From contig NZ_QYBB01000009.1 in the NCBI RefSeq assembly GCF_004137685.1, forward strand, positions 1 to 64,000: a stretch of 64,000 nucleotides of DNA, given 5' to 3'. This DNA comes from Lichenibacterium minor. Lineage in GTDB: Bacteria > Pseudomonadota > Alphaproteobacteria > Rhizobiales > Beijerinckiaceae. Of the stretch, positions 62,021 to 64,000 are shown in pieces; position 1 is the stretch's first letter; each line of letters opens with the position of its first letter. A program made the translations under genes and the position numbers. The notes beneath the pieces are model-generated. The model was not told where the DNA came from. It did not search any database and was given only the letters and a program-made list of their open reading frames with translations.

Positions 62021-64000
62021 CTATGGTGTTTGAACGGTTAACGGCAACCCTTCGGTGCCTCGTCGGCGCTTGCCCGCGGCCGGCAGCAGGACGGCGAAGA
62101 AGGCCGGGATGGCGACGAGATAGGCCACGCCGCCGAGCGTCAGCACGGTCGACAGGCCGAACGCGGTGGCGATGAGCGGCACGGCGGCGGCTCCCACCAC
62201 GGAAAAGCAGCCGTTGATGCCCCAGGCCCACAGGAACATGTGTTCCTTGCCGAGCCGCGCCAGCCAGGTCATCGCGGTCGGCATGGGGAAGCCCATGAGG
62301 TAGGCGGGGGGCGCCACCGTGAGGAAGCAGATCAGCAGGCGCAGCCCGTAGGGCAGCGTGCCGATCAGCACCAGCGCGCGGTCGAGGAAGAAGCCGTAGC
62401 CGATCAGGATGGCGCCGATGGCGCACAGGATCGCGGGCAGCACGGAGCGGGCGCGGTCGAGCGTCCGGTCCGCCGTCAGCGATCCCAGCCCCGAGAAGAC
62501 CAGCATGGAGGTGATGAGGATCGAGGCCGACACGGTCGCGTTGTTCAGCGCCAGCGTGTAGTCGGCGATGAGGCCGACCTCGACCACGATGTAGCCGAGG
62601 CCCAGGCAGGCGAAATACAGGATCGCCCTGCCCTTGCCCGGCGCCGTCGAGAAGGCCGTGCGCCAGCCGAACACCAGGGGGATGACCACCAGCGAGGCGG
62701 CCGCCACCGTGGCGATGCCGAGCGTCGCCCAGAGCAGGAGGTAGCCCCACTCGTCCTGCACGATCTCCAGCCGGTCGAGCAGGTTCGGCAGGTCGCGCGG
62801 CTTCACGTAGGCGGCGAAATAGGGACGGTCGTTGGTGAGCGCGCGGGTGTCGAACACGTAGCGGTCGGCGACCTCCGGCCAGCCGCCGTAGACCAGCGCG
62901 TGGAAGGCGAGCCGGCCCATCAGGGTGGAGGGCAGCACCTTCGGGGTCGGGCCCGGGCCGCCGTCGTCCTCGACCTCTTCCGCAGCGGGCGCGGCGCCGG
63001 CCCCGTCCGCCGCCCCGGCCTTGCCGGCGGCCGGCGCCGGCGCGTCGGAGAAGATGGCGTTGCGGTAGTCGCCGAGGAGCTTGTCGGTCGCCGCCGCGTC
63101 GAAGGGGATGCCGGGGTAATAGATGTCGTCGAACGACATCGCGTGGGTGTGGTCGCGCAGCGTCGCGATCTCGGACGGGGTGAAGCCGCCCTTCTTGTAG
63201 AGCACCGTCGCGGTCGACAGGTAGGACGACACGGCGAAGAGGCTGGTCTCGATCGCCCGGGGCTCGCCCCGCGCCGCCGCGTCGGGCTCGACCGCGCGGG
63301 CCGCTTCGGCGATCGTGCCGTAGAGCTTGAGGACCGACTTCGGCGGCTCCTCCTTGTTCCACAGCGTGACGGACAGGATCCCGCCGGGCTTCAGCGCCCG
63401 CATGTAGGTTTCCATCGCCTGGCGGGTGTAGCCGTACTTTTCCACGATAGCGAAGCCGCCCGGCGCCGACAGGCCGGCGGAATCGGCGAGGCTGAGGTCG
63501 ACGACGTCGTAGGACTCGGGGTGGCCGGCGAGGAACAGGCGCCCGTCGTAGTCGACGACGCGCACGCGCGGGTCGTTCAGCACGTCGCCGGTGAAGCTCT
63601 TCAGCACGGGATCGGTGCGGAAAGCCTTCAGGATGGCGGGGTTGGATTCCGCGACCGTGACGCTCTTCGAGCCGTCGCGCAGCGCCACGTCGGTGGAGAT
63701 GCCGCCGCCGAACTGGATGACGAACGTGTCCGGGCTTTTGGCGATCAGGTAGGGGTAGACCATGGGGAGGAAGCGGAAATACGCCGTTTCTTCCGGCTTC
63801 AGGCTCCGCATGATGCCGCTCGGGCCTTCGCCGTCGATGTAAAGGCCGAGGTAGGCGTTCTCGGGCACCTGCGGCAGGTTGAAGGCGGCGTTGTCCGACA
63901 GGCCGGGCGCAAAATGCAGGTAGGACGAGCCGTAGACCGCGATGTCGCCGAAGGGGGAATAGTCGCGGTAGACGAGGTGGCTGTCCGGGAACTTGCGGGC
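62021..64000 (-). CDS. Spermidine-synthase-like membrane protein, 5' end beyond the window
   Basis: At least 659 residues; the frame is open to the right edge, so the start lies outside. The first visible half is a SAM-type Rossmann domain with TFVIQFGGGISTDVALRDG and VTVAESNPAILKAF, VVDYDGRLFLAG and VVDLSLADSAGL, as in spermidine synthase/SpeE folds. The last 240 residues have about seven membrane helices. An Ala/Pro/acidic linker (about 63,000) interrupts the enzyme-like domain. Large bacterial proteins of this kind are annotated 'spermidine synthase', but the true reaction is unproven. A GTG at 63868 could be misread as a start. Confidence 0.8.
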   Translation of the reverse strand, partial: ARKFPDSHLVYRDYSPFGDIAVYGSSYLHFAPGLSDNAAFNLPQVPENAYLGLYIDGEGPSGIMRSLKPEETAYFRFLPMVYPYLIAKSPDTFVIQFGGGISTDVALRDGSKSVTVAESNPAILKAFRTDPVLKSFTGDVLNDPRVRVVDYDGRLFLAGHPESYDVVDLSLADSAGLSAPGGFAIVEKYGYTRQAMETYMRALKPGGILSVTLWNKEEPPKSVLKLYGTIAEAARAVEPDAAARGEPRAIETSLFAVSSYLSTATVLYKKGGFTPSEIATLRDHTHAMSFDDIYYPGIPFDAAATDKLLGDYRNAIFSDAPAPAAGKAGAADGAGAAPAAEEVEDDGGPGPTPKVLPSTLMGRLAFHALVYGGWPEVADRYVFDTRALTNDRPYFAAYVKPRDLPNLLDRLEIVQDEWGYLLLWATLGIATVAAASLVVIPLVFGWRTAFSTAPGKGRAILYFACLGLGYIVVEVGLIADYTLALNNATVSASILITSMLVFSGLGSLTADRTLDRARSVLPAILCAIGAILIGYGFFLDRALVLIGTLPYGLRLLICFLTVAPPAYLMGFPMPTAMTWLARLGKEHMFLWAWGINGCFSVVGAAAVPLIATAFGLSTVLTLGGVAYLVAIPAFFAVLLPAAGKRRRGTEGLPLTVQTP

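Overview
This window comes from a very GC-rich chromosome (about 70 % by eye, not computed). It is most likely from an alphaproteobacterium of the order Hyphomicrobiales (Rhizobiales). The evidence is the SecA, IspB, GshB, BetA and PrkA/YeaH/SpoVR sequences, the many GTG and TTG starts, 4-base start/stop overlaps, and a hairpin-type intergenic repeat that I recall as common in this group. I see no rRNA, tRNA, CRISPR array, prophage or complete mobile element. The left edge (1-404) holds a truncated membrane-protein gene that abuts the tail of another reading frame, which suggests an insertion junction.

Layout: 528-7328 is a surface-polysaccharide region (sugar epimerase, CapD/FlaA1-type dehydratase, GtrA flippase-like protein, large two-domain glycosyltransferase). 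7441-11448 is a divergent parvulin/secA pair. 11581-20113 runs mostly on the minus strand: a small membrane protein, choline dehydrogenase with a GlxA/GbdR-type regulator, a deaminase-deaminase-TenA purine/thiamine salvage group, glyoxalase I, a Gly/aromatic-rich secreted protein (plus strand), a tRNA-modification-type methyltransferase and a DUF2007 protein. 20254-21273 is ispB. 21393-26240 is the prkA-yeaH-spoVR stress operon, preceded by a good sigma-54 promoter candidate and an upstream dyad. 26868-31231 holds ispE, a CLC chloride-channel gene, a metallo-beta-lactamase-fold hydrolase and an unknown protein.

32046-44615 is a complete-looking type II secretion system in two divergent arms: gspD-O-K-L-M on minus and gspE-F-G-H-I-J on plus, with a detached GspC-like gene. 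A Tat-exported ferritin-like protein is embedded beside the cluster and is a plausible substrate. 44656-50622 is a five-gene minus-strand operon: a YehZYXW-type osmoprotectant ABC importer followed 21 bases later by a molybdopterin oxidoreductase. 50829-54561 holds a Nudix hydrolase, an OmpR/EnvZ-like two-component pair and glutathione synthase. 54789-58299 is a translationally coupled gluconate-2-dehydrogenase-subunit-3/GMC oxidoreductase pair plus a GH1-like glycosidase. 58346-64000 has an ABC exporter (with a possible 22-residue leader ORF), a cysteine-cluster YkgJ-type protein, a lipoprotein-like alpha/beta hydrolase and a spermidine-synthase-like membrane protein cut by the window end.

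Themes that link the genes are envelope building and export (polysaccharide, Sec, type II secretion), osmotic and stress response (BetA, YehZYXW, PrkA operon, CLC, two-component system) and periplasmic sugar oxidation. No wholly unknown defence-like or mobile system is evident. The points most worth following are the sigma-54 control of prkA, the importer plus Mo-enzyme operon, the type II system with its possible ferritin-like cargo, and the short leader ORF.
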